NCBI GenBank assembly: GCA_028275145.1
Contig: JAQCNG010000047.1
Span: forward strand, 1-9,753
Length of the DNA stretch: 9,753 nucleotides
From: Halovenus sp.
Lineage (GTDB): Archaea; Halobacteriota; Halobacteria; Halobacteriales; Haloarculaceae
Direction: 5' to 3'
In this document: in pieces, positions 1 through 6,524 of the stretch
Layout: each line of letters begins with the position of its first letter
Numbering within the stretch: position 1 is the stretch's first letter
Program-made: the position numbers and the translations under genes
Notes under the pieces: model-generated
Told to the model about the DNA's origin: nothing
Seen by the model: only the letters and a program-made list of their open reading frames with translations
The model's database searches: none

Positions 1-1
1 A

Positions 2-202
2 CAGCAGTTCCTGTCCGTCGTCGCTGGGCACCAGTTCGACCGCGCCGGGTGCAGAGACCACCTCGACGGTCGCAGAACCGGTGCCGGGGTCCTCGATACT
101 GCCGCTGTCGGCACCGATGTCGAGCGGACCCAGTGGCCCCGTCGCCAGCGTCAGCCCCACGATGCAGACGACGACGACGGCGACGACGCGCTCCGCGTTC
201 AT
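2..202 (-). CDS. Envelope-anchored haloarchaeal protein, N-terminal part only
   Basis: This is the first 67 codons of a reverse-strand gene; the rest lies beyond the left edge. The protein starts MNAERVVAVVVVCIVGLTLA: two charged residues near the start, then a hydrophobic run at residues 6-20, which fits a signal peptide or a single N-terminal membrane anchor. A Gly/Ser/Asp/Pro-rich linker follows (about 28-44), and a beta-type segment begins near residue 44 (ATVEVV, then AVELV), as in exported haloarchaeal proteins. No lipobox (L-x-G-C) is seen. The start is set by a GGAGGTG Shine-Dalgarno touching the ATG. That spacing is unusually short, and the motif sits in an inverted repeat (203-218). 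The gene lies downstream of the DUF5784 gene on the same strand with a 130-base gap. I do not recognise the family; function unknown. Confidence 0.7.
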   Translation of the reverse strand, partial: MNAERVVAVVVVCIVGLTLATGPLGPLDIGADSGSIEDPGTGSATVEVVSAPGAVELVPSDDGQELL

Positions 203-218
203 CACCTCCGGGGAGGTG
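203..218 (-). promoter_or_regulatory. Inverted repeat that could pair with the Shine-Dalgarno of the first gene
   Basis: Read on the reverse strand, CACCTCC, two C, then GGAGGTG, directly followed by the ATG at 202. The 7-base arms are perfect complements, so in a transcript with a leader the anti-SD arm could mask the ribosome binding site. A two-base loop is too tight, so at least the closing pair would be open. Seen in sequence; the regulatory role is inferred. Confidence 0.35.
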
Positions 219-332
219 CCGGCCCCGTGAAAGGGTTGTGGTCACCACCGGCTCACGAATCGAGCCGGGTCAGGGTGTGCGGTCGGAAACAACGTCAACT
301 GCCCGCTACGGTCTGGACTGACAGTCGGCCAC

Positions 333-1319
333 TCACCCGAACACGGAGGCGACAGCGAGCGGGACACTGCCGTGCGTGTAGCCGTCGGTGGAGCCGTCGG
401 GTCGCATCCGGTAGACGACGACGGGTCTGTAACCGACGCCGGGGCGCTCGGCGCGCAGACTCGCCCACTCGTCGTCCCGGAACGAGCTACAGTCGACAAA
501 CAGCACGGCCCCGTCGTGGGCATCGAGCTGTGTGGTGGTCTTGTTGCCGACGGTGTCACGCAGCGCCGCGGCGGGGGTGCCGGCCCGGCGGCGCGTCGGC
601 GGTTCAGGCCGGGTCACCTCCACGAGCGTCTCGCCGTCGGCCCGGAAATCCAGCGCGTGCCCGGAGCCCAGTTCCACCTCCGGAACAAACTCGTGGCCCG
701 CGTCACCGAGGAGTTTCACGGCGTTGAGCTCGGCCATCGAGGCGCGCATCCGCACGGGGTCGAGCCGGTCGCTCGTGCCGAGTTTCGACGCCATCGTGTA
801 CCGGTGTTCGTCGAGGTCACCCCGCGAGAGCAGGTCATCGTAGAATGTCAGCCCCGCCTCGCGGGTCGCGTCGGGGAAACCCGAGGCGTGTTCGTGGAAG
901 AACCGCCGGGTCGTCTCACGGCCGTCCTTCGAGAACAGCACCGGCAAGAAAAACCAGGCGACGTACTCGTGGGCCGCGAGCCAGGGGTCGCTCTCGGCCA
1001 GGTCGGCGAGCAGTTCCCGCTGTGCCCACCGCGTCACTGGGTAGGGAGCCTCGGCAAAGGTGTACTTCTCGGTCTGCCAGAGCGTCTCCGGCGTCTCGGT
1101 GTTGCCGAGCCAGTAGGCACCCGAGTCCTCCCAGGCAAACAGCGCGAAATCGCCGTTGTACATCGAGAGGCGACGGGCAGTGTACCCCGGCGGCGGGGAG
1201 AACCCCGGTTCCTCGAGGTCGGCGCCGAACTTCCGGTCAAGCGGTCGGTGCAGTGCGTCTCTGACACGGCCCTCGCTCCAGGACCCGGTCGAACGGCGAA
1301 AGCGAATCGGTCCGGCCAC
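333..1319 (-). CDS. DUF5784 family protein, possible PD-(D/E)xK-like fold
   Basis: A 328-residue protein I recognise as the haloarchaeal DUF5784 family from its N-terminus (AGPIRFRRSTGSWSEGRVRD), the block WLGNTETPETLWQTEKYTF (70-88), FFLPVLFSKDGRETTRRFF (123-141) and the C-terminal block LVEVTRPEPPTRR (232-244). The reading frame is open 84 codons further upstream, but I start at the GTG at 1319. Family resemblance begins exactly there, and the upstream part is the antisense shadow of the gene at 1401. No function is established for the family. The C-terminal third looks nuclease-like: helix with E197, then D224 in ALDFRAD, E234-V-T236, and a later helix with K260 and Q264. This resembles a PD-(D/E)xK core with Thr at the usual Lys, but the match is weak and is my inference. 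No membrane segment or signal peptide is seen, so it is probably cytoplasmic. It is transcribed divergently from the TIM-barrel gene at 1401, with 81 bases between the starts. Confidence 0.85.
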   Translation of the reverse strand: MAGPIRFRRSTGSWSEGRVRDALHRPLDRKFGADLEEPGFSPPPGYTARRLSMYNGDFALFAWEDSGAYWLGNTETPETLWQTEKYTFAEAPYPVTRWAQRELLADLAESDPWLAAHEYVAWFFLPVLFSKDGRETTRRFFHEHASGFPDATREAGLTFYDDLLSRGDLDEHRYTMASKLGTSDRLDPVRMRASMAELNAVKLLGDAGHEFVPEVELGSGHALDFRADGETLVEVTRPEPPTRRRAGTPAAALRDTVGNKTTTQLDAHDGAVLFVDCSSFRDDEWASLRAERPGVGYRPVVVYRMRPDGSTDGYTHGSVPLAVASVFG

Positions 1320-1371
1320 ACGGTAGTTTGTCGCCGTGCGGGTTTGTCTCTTGTGTCGGTGGCCCCACCTG

Positions 1372-1377
1372 TTTTGA
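1372..1377 (+). promoter_or_regulatory. Weak TATA-like box for the TIM-barrel gene
   Basis: TTTTGA is centred about 27 bases upstream of the ATG at 1401, the distance expected for a leaderless haloarchaeal transcript. The match is weak and rests mainly on spacing. No convincing box is seen for the divergent DUF5784 gene in the same 81-base gap. Confidence 0.3.
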
Positions 1378-1400
1378 GCCTGGGGGTTCACTCCCCGTGC

Positions 1401-2177
1401 ATGGAGATTGGACTCACCGTTGGTGGGTCGATAGACCGCATCGAGGAAACCGCGGCGGGGTTCGACTTCGTGGAGTTCGGACTCGCCGAGGCGGCGGACC
1501 TGCCCGGGTCGATAGACGGCGACAGACTCGTCGAGACACTGGACCGGTTCGACCTCGCGCTCGACGTTCATCTACCGTTCAAGCAGGTGGTGGCGACACC
1601 GGTACCGGCGCTCAACGACGCGCTCGTGAGCCACAAGCGCGACCTGCTGGCGTGGGCCGGTTCGCTGGGTGCCCGAAAGGCCGTTCTGCACGGAACCGTG
1701 CGCGACCCCTACGACACCGACCTGCGCGGGACGGCGGCCGACCAGATAGAGCGCATCGTCGCGGCCGGCCGGGAACACGGTGTCGAGGTGGTCGTCGAGA
1801 ACGTCGGCCACCAGCAGTACGGTCTCCAGTTGTCGGTGCTTGGCGACCTCACCGAGCAGGTGGACGCGCCGGTCTGTTTCGACCTGGGCCACGCCTACAT
1901 GGAGGAGGGGATGGACGGACTGGAGCGGTTCGCAAAGTACCACGGCGACCGGGTTTCGCATCTCCACGTCCACGACGTGCGGCGGCGCGGCGACACGCAC
2001 ATCCCGGTCGGCGCGGGCGAGATCGACTACGGCGTCCTCGACGAGCGGTTCGGCGGGTTCGACGGGACTGCCGCAATCGAGGTGTTCACCGACGACGCCG
2101 CGCTGTTGCGGGACAGCGCAGGCCGGACCGCGGACCACCTCGGCGGAACGTTCGACCCTCCGGAGTGGACAGACTGA
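1401..2177 (+). CDS. TIM-barrel metalloenzyme, sugar phosphate isomerase/epimerase (AP endonuclease 2) family
   Basis: A 258-residue protein of the xylose isomerase-like / AP endonuclease 2 TIM-barrel superfamily, usually annotated as sugar phosphate isomerase/epimerase. It begins MEIGLTVGG and shows the expected strand-end metal ligands: H57 (DVHLPF), H97 (LHGTV), E133 (VENVG), D161 and H164 (CFDLGHAY), H189 (HLHVHD), D198 and H200 (GDTH), and E227 (AIEVF). These match, in order, all nine zinc-ligand positions of endonuclease IV. It is about 17 residues shorter than the true Nfo in this window and lacks the SSYLVN segment after the first His, where Nfo contacts DNA. A small-molecule isomerase or epimerase is therefore still more likely than a nuclease; the substrate cannot be told. 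Start at 1401 is the first ATG after the divergent promoter gap and begins strand one of the barrel. The frame upstream of it is an antisense shadow. It ends 78 bases before the DUF1540-like gene. Confidence 0.9.
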   Translation: MEIGLTVGGSIDRIEETAAGFDFVEFGLAEAADLPGSIDGDRLVETLDRFDLALDVHLPFKQVVATPVPALNDALVSHKRDLLAWAGSLGARKAVLHGTVRDPYDTDLRGTAADQIERIVAAGREHGVEVVVENVGHQQYGLQLSVLGDLTEQVDAPVCFDLGHAYMEEGMDGLERFAKYHGDRVSHLHVHDVRRRGDTHIPVGAGEIDYGVLDERFGGFDGTAAIEVFTDDAALLRDSAGRTADHLGGTFDPPEWTD

Positions 2178-2180
2178 CCC

Positions 2181-2190
2181 CCGTGCACGG
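2181..2190. repeat. 10-base perfect palindrome after the TIM-barrel gene
   Basis: CCGTGCACGG begins four bases after the TGA at 2175-2177. It has no loop, so it is a poor RNA hairpin; it could be a protein-binding site or chance. Seen in sequence only. Confidence 0.25.
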
Positions 2191-2255
2191 CCGGAGCGAC
2201 GACGGCGTGTGACATCGGGCCACAGATACAAGTTCGGTGAGAACAATGATACCGT

Positions 2256-2414
2256 ATGGCATCCACCGGAGGAGTGTCCCTCGAGTGTCGGTGTAACCGC
2301 TGCAAGTACAACAACAACGGCAAGTGTGGCTACCAGGGCCGGGTAGTGATAAACGCGAACGGCGAGTGCGAGTCCCGCGAGGACGGGTTCGGCAACGACC
2401 GCGGCCCGTTCTAG
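2256..2414 (+). CDS. Small Cys-rich DUF1540-like protein
   Basis: A 52-residue protein, easily missed by gene callers. Cysteines at 11, 13, 16, 24 and 38 follow the pattern C-x4-C-K-Y, about seven residues to the next Cys, then a VVIN beta segment and a final Cys. This matches DUF1540 small proteins, which are thought to bind a metal through these cysteines. C13 is additional to the usual four. Codon use is typical of haloarchaeal coding DNA (GGC, AAC, CGC, GAC). A weak TATA-like ATACAA lies near 2226-2231, about 28 bases upstream, so the message would be leaderless. It lies on the same strand as the TIM-barrel gene, 78 bases after it, and converges with the Dna2-like gene. No function is known; family assignment is from motif recognition, not a search. 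Confidence 0.72.
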   Translation: MASTGGVSLECRCNRCKYNNNGKCGYQGRVVINANGECESREDGFGNDRGPF

Positions 2415-2512
2415 TCCGGCAGTCCAACATGAACGAACCGGGCGTAGCCGAGCGCCAGCGGCGTCGCCACGAGCACAGAGCGGTGGTTTGCGACAGTGTG
2501 CTGTTGCTCTGA

Positions 2513-2531
2513 CCTACCCCTGAAGGGTGGG
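2513..2531. terminator. Possible hairpin between convergent genes
   Basis: CCTACCC (2513-2519), loop CTGAA, GGGTGGG (2525-2531): a 7-pair stem with one G-U type pair, located between the ends of the DUF1540-like gene and the Dna2-like gene. No T-run follows on either strand, so termination is only suggested by position. Confidence 0.3.
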
Positions 2532-2548
2532 CCTCCGCTCGCTACCTG

Positions 2549-5260
2549 TCACTCGGCCCACTCGACCATCCGGGCGTAGGTGTCGTCGGAGGCGAGTGCC
2601 TCGCGGTTGCCCACGAGCACGAGCGCGCGCTTGGCCCGCGTGAGCGCGACGTTCACGCGCCGGTAGTCCTCGAAGATCGGGCCGTCGAGACTCCCAGTGG
2701 CGACGAACGACATCACCACGACCTCCTTGCTCGAACCCTGGAACCGGTCGACCGTGTCGACGGTGACGCTGTCGGGCACGCGCGTGCGGATGGTCGCCAC
2801 CTGCGCACGGTACGGGGCGATGACGCCCACGTCCCCCGGCGACACACCAGCATCGAGATACTCGTCGACGACGTCTGCGACCGCGTCGGCCTCGCCGGGG
2901 TTCGTGTTCCCGTCGGCGTGTCCGTCGGGGTCGAGAAACGTCACCCGGTCGCGCAGGTGCGCGGGCAGGGCGGCTGGGGAGACACCCGGCAGGTCATCGA
3001 CCGACCGGGCCGCGACCTCGTCGGTCGCCGGGCGCAACCGCCCCCTGTAGAACTCCCGGGAGGGAAACGACTGGATGTGCTGGGCCATCCGGTACTGGCT
3101 CTCCAGCAGTGTCGACGCCTCGGGGTACTCCTCGTTCAGTCGCTCGAACAGCGACTCCTGCAGGTCGTTCTCGGCCCGGACCACCGGCGGCAACTGCTCG
3201 TCGTCACCGACGAGCACGAACCGGTCGGCGAGTGTCAGCGCGGCCAGGGTCCCGGGTTCGGTCAGCTGCCCGGCCTCGTCGACCACGGCCACGTCGAACG
3301 ACTGGGTCTGCATGGCGCGGGACCCACAGGAGGCGGTCGTCGCCGCCACCACCGGCGCGGCCTGCAACTGACCGGCACAGACCGACGGGTCACCGCTCCG
3401 CTGGAGACGGTACGCCTGCATATCCTCGCGGACACCGCTCTCGGTCCCGTAACGGACCACGTCGGTGTACCCCTGCGATTCCAGTTCCCCGAGTGCGTTG
3501 TCGACGGCCCGGTTGGTAAAGGCCGAAACCAGCACCCGCTGACCGTCGGCGACGAGCGCCTGGACGATACGCGCGAGCGTGAACGTCTTTCCGGTCCCGG
3601 GCGGACCGTGCACGAGCGCGAAATCCTCCGCACCGACGGCCCGCTGGACCGCCTCGTTCTGGGCGGCGTTGTTGTCGACGAACGTCTCCGCCACCTCGGA
3701 GAACGCGGGGTCGCGCCGGCCGAACAGGGGGTCTTTCCAGTCGGCGGACCGCTTCAACACGGCGTCGTGCAGCGCGGTCAGCAGCCGGTCTGTGGTCAGC
3801 GTGGACGGGTAGATGTCCAGTCGACGCAGTTCGACGCGCTCGTCTGCGGCCACCACCACCTCCTCGCCGATGCGCTCGACGCGGGCCAGTTCCGCGTTCC
3901 CGCCGACCGGGTCGCCGTCACTCGCCAGCACCAGGTCACCGACCCGTATCTTCGAGACTGCGCCGGTTCCCTCGGCGCGCAGTTCCCACCGGCCGTCGTC
4001 GCGTTCGTGTGCCCCCGCCGGGTCGAGATTCACCAGCGCCCGGTCGTCGTCGGCGCGCTCACCGGGGCGCTGTTCCCAGAGTTTCGCGTACTCGCGGTGG
4101 ACCTCGTGGCGCTCCTCCTCGATTGCCTCGTAGAACTCCCCGAAGTAGACCTGTTCCTCCCCGGGCACCGCAGTTCCGACCCGCCCGGCTTTCGACTCCT
4201 GGTCGAGTCGGCCGGAGACGGCCATGCAGGTGTCCTGCTCGAAACAGTACTCGCAGATTGCGTCGGCCTCGTAGCCCGTTGGAACACTGCTGTCGTGTTC
4301 CATCGCCGCGAGTTCGTTGCGCGCCCGGAGAACGAACTGCCGGAGCCCCGACCCGATGGAGAACTCCTTTGCCGGCGAGAGGTCACCGGACTCCTCGCTC
4401 CGCTCGACGGCGGCGTTTTTCGTGTACAGCAGGATGCCGGTGTCCGGCGGTTGCTCGCGTTGCTCGCCCAGCAACAGCGCGTAGCAGGTCGCCTGCACCT
4501 TGTCGTGGAACCGGGGGTCGCGGTTCGTGTTCTTGCCCGTCTTCAGTTCGACGGGCATCCCGCGGCGGACCGCGTCGGCCCGCCCTTTCAGGCCGTAACG
4601 CTCGCTGACCAGCAGTTGCTCGGAGCGCCATTCGTCGCGCTCGGTGAGTCGCCCCTGTTCAAGCCACCCCTGGATTGCGCCGGCGTGCTGGCGGACCGTC
4701 TCACACAGCGCGTCCGGGTCGACCCCGAGCAACCCGATATCGAGGCCCGCCTCGTCGATGCGCTCCTCGACAGCAGTTTCCAGCTCCCGCCCCCGGAGCA
4801 GGTCACCGAACACCTCGTGGACGATTGTTCCTTTCACCACCGGTTCGGCCAGTGGTGTCCCGTCGAGTTTGCCCAGATAGTACATCCGGGGACACTGCAC
4901 CCACGACCGCACACTGGTCACGTCGACGACGAACCCCGGTTCCACGACGACCATCGAGTCACCGCTCGTCGAGTACTGGGTCTCGCCGCGGTACTCGCGC
5001 TCGTCGGCGTCGTACACCGCCAGTTCCATCCCCGGGTCGAGATACTCGCCGGTCTCGGCCCAGTTCCCCCAGAGTGTGACCGTCACCGGCGGGGCCGCCC
5101 CACGGTCGGGCCGCAGTTCGACCTCCAGCAGTTCAGACTCGCCGTACTGTGTGTCGACGGTGCGCTCGTCGCCGACCTCGACGACAGGGCCGCGGAGGTT
5201 CACGTCGTCGGACACGGCCGGCGGGCGAAAAACGCTGTCGGTACACTGGTGGGCGACCAT
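2549..5260 (-). CDS. dna2: Dna2-type nuclease-helicase with OB-like, Fe-S nuclease and SF1 helicase domains
   Basis: A 903-residue enzyme. Residues 20-90 look like an OB-fold nucleic-acid binding domain. Residues 120-350 form a Cas4/RecB/Dna2-type nuclease: H148, D229 in GRADAV, E238 and K240 in PVELKTGK, and the Q256 helix. It is pinned by four cysteines, C123 (QCPR) and C336/C339/C345 (C-x2-C-x5-C), the [4Fe-4S] spacing of eukaryotic Dna2. A beta-rich stretch (425-485) precedes the Upf1-like SF1B helicase: Walker A GPPGTGKT (552-559), DEAG (661-664), GDDEQLPP (685-692), SQYRM (721-725), TVDRFQG (836-842) and NVALTRAKR (870-878). It should unwind and cut DNA flaps or ends during replication and repair. 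The ATG at 5260 is supported by a TATA box at 5291-5297. GTG at 5215 (VSDDVNLRG) or 5203 are plausible later starts and would lie nearer the first conserved domain. The start codon lies inside a near-palindrome. All catalytic motifs look intact. Confidence 0.93.
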   Translation of the reverse strand: MVAHQCTDSVFRPPAVSDDVNLRGPVVEVGDERTVDTQYGESELLEVELRPDRGAAPPVTVTLWGNWAETGEYLDPGMELAVYDADEREYRGETQYSTSGDSMVVVEPGFVVDVTSVRSWVQCPRMYYLGKLDGTPLAEPVVKGTIVHEVFGDLLRGRELETAVEERIDEAGLDIGLLGVDPDALCETVRQHAGAIQGWLEQGRLTERDEWRSEQLLVSERYGLKGRADAVRRGMPVELKTGKNTNRDPRFHDKVQATCYALLLGEQREQPPDTGILLYTKNAAVERSEESGDLSPAKEFSIGSGLRQFVLRARNELAAMEHDSSVPTGYEADAICEYCFEQDTCMAVSGRLDQESKAGRVGTAVPGEEQVYFGEFYEAIEEERHEVHREYAKLWEQRPGERADDDRALVNLDPAGAHERDDGRWELRAEGTGAVSKIRVGDLVLASDGDPVGGNAELARVERIGEEVVVAADERVELRRLDIYPSTLTTDRLLTALHDAVLKRSADWKDPLFGRRDPAFSEVAETFVDNNAAQNEAVQRAVGAEDFALVHGPPGTGKTFTLARIVQALVADGQRVLVSAFTNRAVDNALGELESQGYTDVVRYGTESGVREDMQAYRLQRSGDPSVCAGQLQAAPVVAATTASCGSRAMQTQSFDVAVVDEAGQLTEPGTLAALTLADRFVLVGDDEQLPPVVRAENDLQESLFERLNEEYPEASTLLESQYRMAQHIQSFPSREFYRGRLRPATDEVAARSVDDLPGVSPAALPAHLRDRVTFLDPDGHADGNTNPGEADAVADVVDEYLDAGVSPGDVGVIAPYRAQVATIRTRVPDSVTVDTVDRFQGSSKEVVVMSFVATGSLDGPIFEDYRRVNVALTRAKRALVLVGNREALASDDTYARMVEWAE

Positions 5261-5278
5261 CCTGACGGATGGTTGCCC
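5251..5278. repeat. 28-base near-palindrome over the start of the Dna2-like gene
   Basis: GGGCGACCATCC (5251-5262), TGAC, GGATGGTTGCCC (5267-5278). Eleven of twelve arm positions pair; only 5255/5274 mismatch. It covers the ATG (5258-5260) and the predicted transcription start near 5267. It may be an operator or, if transcription starts further upstream, an RNA hairpin hiding the start codon. Seen in sequence; role inferred. Confidence 0.5.
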
Positions 5279-5290
5279 GCCAGTATGAAC

Positions 5291-5297
5291 CTAAAAT
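5291..5297 (-). promoter_or_regulatory. TATA box of the Dna2-like gene
   Basis: Reverse-strand ATTTTAG sits in an AT-rich pocket inside GC-rich DNA and is centred about 34 bases upstream of the ATG at 5260. That predicts a transcript with a leader of roughly 7 bases and supports independent transcription from the zinc-ribbon gene upstream. Confidence 0.5.
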
Positions 5298-5344
5298 CCC
5301 GTGTGTCCGGGCCGCTCACGGGTCACCTTTCCCCGTTCGCCAGT

Positions 5345-5361
5345 CGAGGCCTCCGGCCTCG
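5345..5361 (-). terminator. Strong hairpin downstream of the zinc-ribbon gene
   Basis: CGAGGCC, TCC, GGCCTCG: a perfect 7-pair GC-rich stem with a three-base loop, about 50 bases beyond the stop of the zinc-ribbon gene and 48 bases before the TATA box of the Dna2-like gene. It may end the zinc-ribbon transcript or stabilise its 3' end. No T-run follows on the reverse strand. Confidence 0.4.
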
Positions 5362-5410
5362 CTGATGCCAGACCTGTGGCGTCCCGTTCCAGCCTCTCGG
5401 GTCGAGCATA

Positions 5411-5557
5411 CTACCGATGGACCGTGATGGTGACTGCGCCGCAGGCGCACTCGTAGGCGCGGCGCTCGCCCTCCGCTGTCCGGTAGACGAGCATGCGGTC
5501 GCGCTCGCGCAACTCGCGGTCACAGTCCTCACAGGTCGCGGTGAGTTCGTCGAGCAT
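5411..5557 (-). CDS. Small zinc-ribbon protein
   Basis: A 48-residue protein, MLDELTATCEDCDRELRERD at the start, with C9-x2-C12 and C37-x-C39-G. These two knuckles, separated by a charged helix and a beta segment (MLVYRT, 22-27), fit a small zinc ribbon. Such small two-knuckle zinc proteins are common in haloarchaea, mostly of unknown function. An in-frame ATG at 5584 would add nine residues. I prefer 5557 because the added codons (GGG, GCA, CAA, CTA, GAT) are unlike the GC-ending codons that start at 5557. However, the TTTCAC repeat at 5607-5618 stands at TATA distance from 5584, so the longer form cannot be excluded. It diverges from nfo and lies upstream of the Dna2-like gene on the same strand, 150 bases away. 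Confidence 0.68.
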   Translation of the reverse strand: MLDELTATCEDCDRELRERDRMLVYRTAEGERRAYECACGAVTITVHR

Positions 5558-5606
5558 ATCCGCTAGTTGTGCCTGCCCACACATCAATCCGGGCCGTCCC
5601 CCCGGA

Positions 5607-5618
5607 GTGAAAGTGAAA
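5607..5618. repeat. Tandem GTGAAA pair in the divergent gap
   Basis: GTGAAA occurs twice head to tail, followed by GTAACC. On the reverse strand it reads TTTCACTTTCAC and lies about 26 bases upstream of the alternative ATG at 5584, so it may act as a poor TATA box for the longer zinc-ribbon form. It could also be a regulator site shared with nfo. Confidence 0.25.
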
Positions 5619-5660
5619 GTAACCGAGGAGAGTTGGTCGGCCCCGCGGGTTCGAAGTCAC

Positions 5661-5667
5661 TTTATTA
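5661..5667 (+). promoter_or_regulatory. TATA box of nfo
   Basis: TTTATTA is centred 25 bases upstream of the ATG at 5689 and preceded by CGAAG, where a purine-rich BRE is expected. This is the usual layout of a leaderless haloarchaeal gene and fixes the start of nfo. The perfect palindrome ACCCGGGT (5681-5688) fills the bases directly before the ATG. Confidence 0.65.
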
Positions 5668-5688
5668 CGCGGGTGCGTTTACCCGGGT

Positions 5689-6516
5689 ATGCAGGTTGGA
5701 GCACACGTGTCGGTCGCCGGTGGTGTCGACAACGCCGTCGACCGGGAACTCGACGTTGACGGCAACTGTGGACAGATATTCACCACCTCACCGCAGGTCT
5801 GGCAGCAACCCACAATCGAGACCGACGAGGCCGAGCAGTTCCGGACGGCCTCACAGGAGGCCGGCCTCGGGCCGTGGGTCATCCACTCCTCGTACCTGGT
5901 GAACCTCGCAACGCCGAAGGAGGGCCTGCGGGAGAAATCAGTCGCGAGCATGCAGGCCGAACTCGACGCCGCCGACCGACTCGGCGTCGACTACGTCAAC
6001 GTCCACCTCGGCGCACACACGGGCGCGGGCGTCGACCAGGGGCTGGACAACGCCGCGAGCGTGCTGGACGAACTCGACGTTCCGGAGGGTGTCACGGTGC
6101 TGGTCGAGTCCGACGCGGGCAGCGGCACCAAACTCGGCGGCGAGTTCGACCACCTCGCGGCGGTGCTCGCGCGGTCCTCGCAGGACCTCGGGGTCTGTCT
6201 GGACACCGCCCACGCGTTCGCGGCCGGCTACGACCTCTCGACGCCCGAGGCGGTCGAGGCGTCGCTGGCCGAGTTCGACGACGTCGTCGGCGTCGAGAAC
6301 CTCGCCTGTGTCCACCTGAACGACTCCAAACACGGCTGTGGCGCCAACAAGGACGAACACGCCCACGTCGGCGAGGGCGAAATCGGCACAGAGGGGATGC
6401 GTGCCTTCCTCACCCACGAGGCCATCCAGAATGTGCCGCTCGTGCTCGAAACCCCCGAGGAGAACGGCAAGGACTTTGCCTGGAACGTCGAGCGGACGCG
6501 GGAACTGGCCGACTGA
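5689..6516 (+). CDS. nfo: Endonuclease IV (deoxyribonuclease IV), AP endonuclease
   Basis: A 275-residue enzyme that cuts DNA 5' of abasic sites in base excision repair and removes blocked 3' ends. Starts [12 protein letters not shown], the family N-terminus. All nine ligands of the trinuclear zinc site are present: H66 (VIHSSYLVN), H106 (NVHLGAH), E140 (LVESDAGSG), D172 and H175 ([13 protein letters not shown]), H209 (VHLND), D222 and H224 ([10 protein letters not shown]), and E254 (LETP). The usual His-Asp-Ser-Tyr segment reads HSSY here, keeping the Tyr used for DNA binding. Length is normal for the family (about 280). The start is fixed by a TATA box 25 bases upstream. It diverges from the zinc-ribbon gene and is followed by a 217-base gap, so it is probably transcribed alone. 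No truncation or odd codon use is seen; it should be active. Confidence 0.97.
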   Translation: MQVGAHVSVAGGVDNAVDRELDVDGNCGQIFTTSPQVWQQPTIETDEAEQFRTASQEAGLGPWVIHSSYLVNLATPKEGLREKSVASMQAELDAADRLGVDYVNVHLGAHTGAGVDQGLDNAASVLDELDVPEGVTVLVESDAGSGTKLGGEFDHLAAVLARSSQDLGVCLDTAHAFAAGYDLSTPEAVEASLAEFDDVVGVENLACVHLNDSKHGCGANKDEHAHVGEGEIGTEGMRAFLTHEAIQNVPLVLETPEENGKDFAWNVERTRELAD

Positions 6517-6524
6517 GGAACCGA

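Noticed and set aside
316..326. GACTG-A-CAGTC near the stop of the DUF5784 gene
   Set aside because: Five-base arms with a one-base centre cannot form a stable hairpin, and nothing else marks the site.
372..1400. Open frame upstream of the TIM-barrel gene that would extend it to 601 residues
   Set aside because: It is antisense to the DUF5784 gene, is Arg/Gly/Val-rich without motifs, and the barrel begins exactly at the ATG at 1401.
2246..2296. Short upstream open frame overlapping the DUF1540-like start
   Set aside because: Sixteen codons in another frame, no sign of selection; the downstream ATG gives the Cys-rich protein.
2429..2512. 27-codon forward frame MNEPGVAERQRRR...
   Set aside because: Too short, Arg-rich, without ribosome site or family resemblance; it lies in the convergent gap.
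2918..5365. 815-codon forward open frame
   Set aside because: Antisense shadow of the Dna2-like gene in GC-rich DNA. The opposite strand has every helicase and nuclease motif, and this frame has no recognisable domain.
5646..5656. GGTTCGAA, which looks like a tRNA T-loop
   Set aside because: No pairing 3' arm, no acceptor or anticodon stems around it, and it directly precedes the nfo TATA box, where CGAAG fits a BRE.
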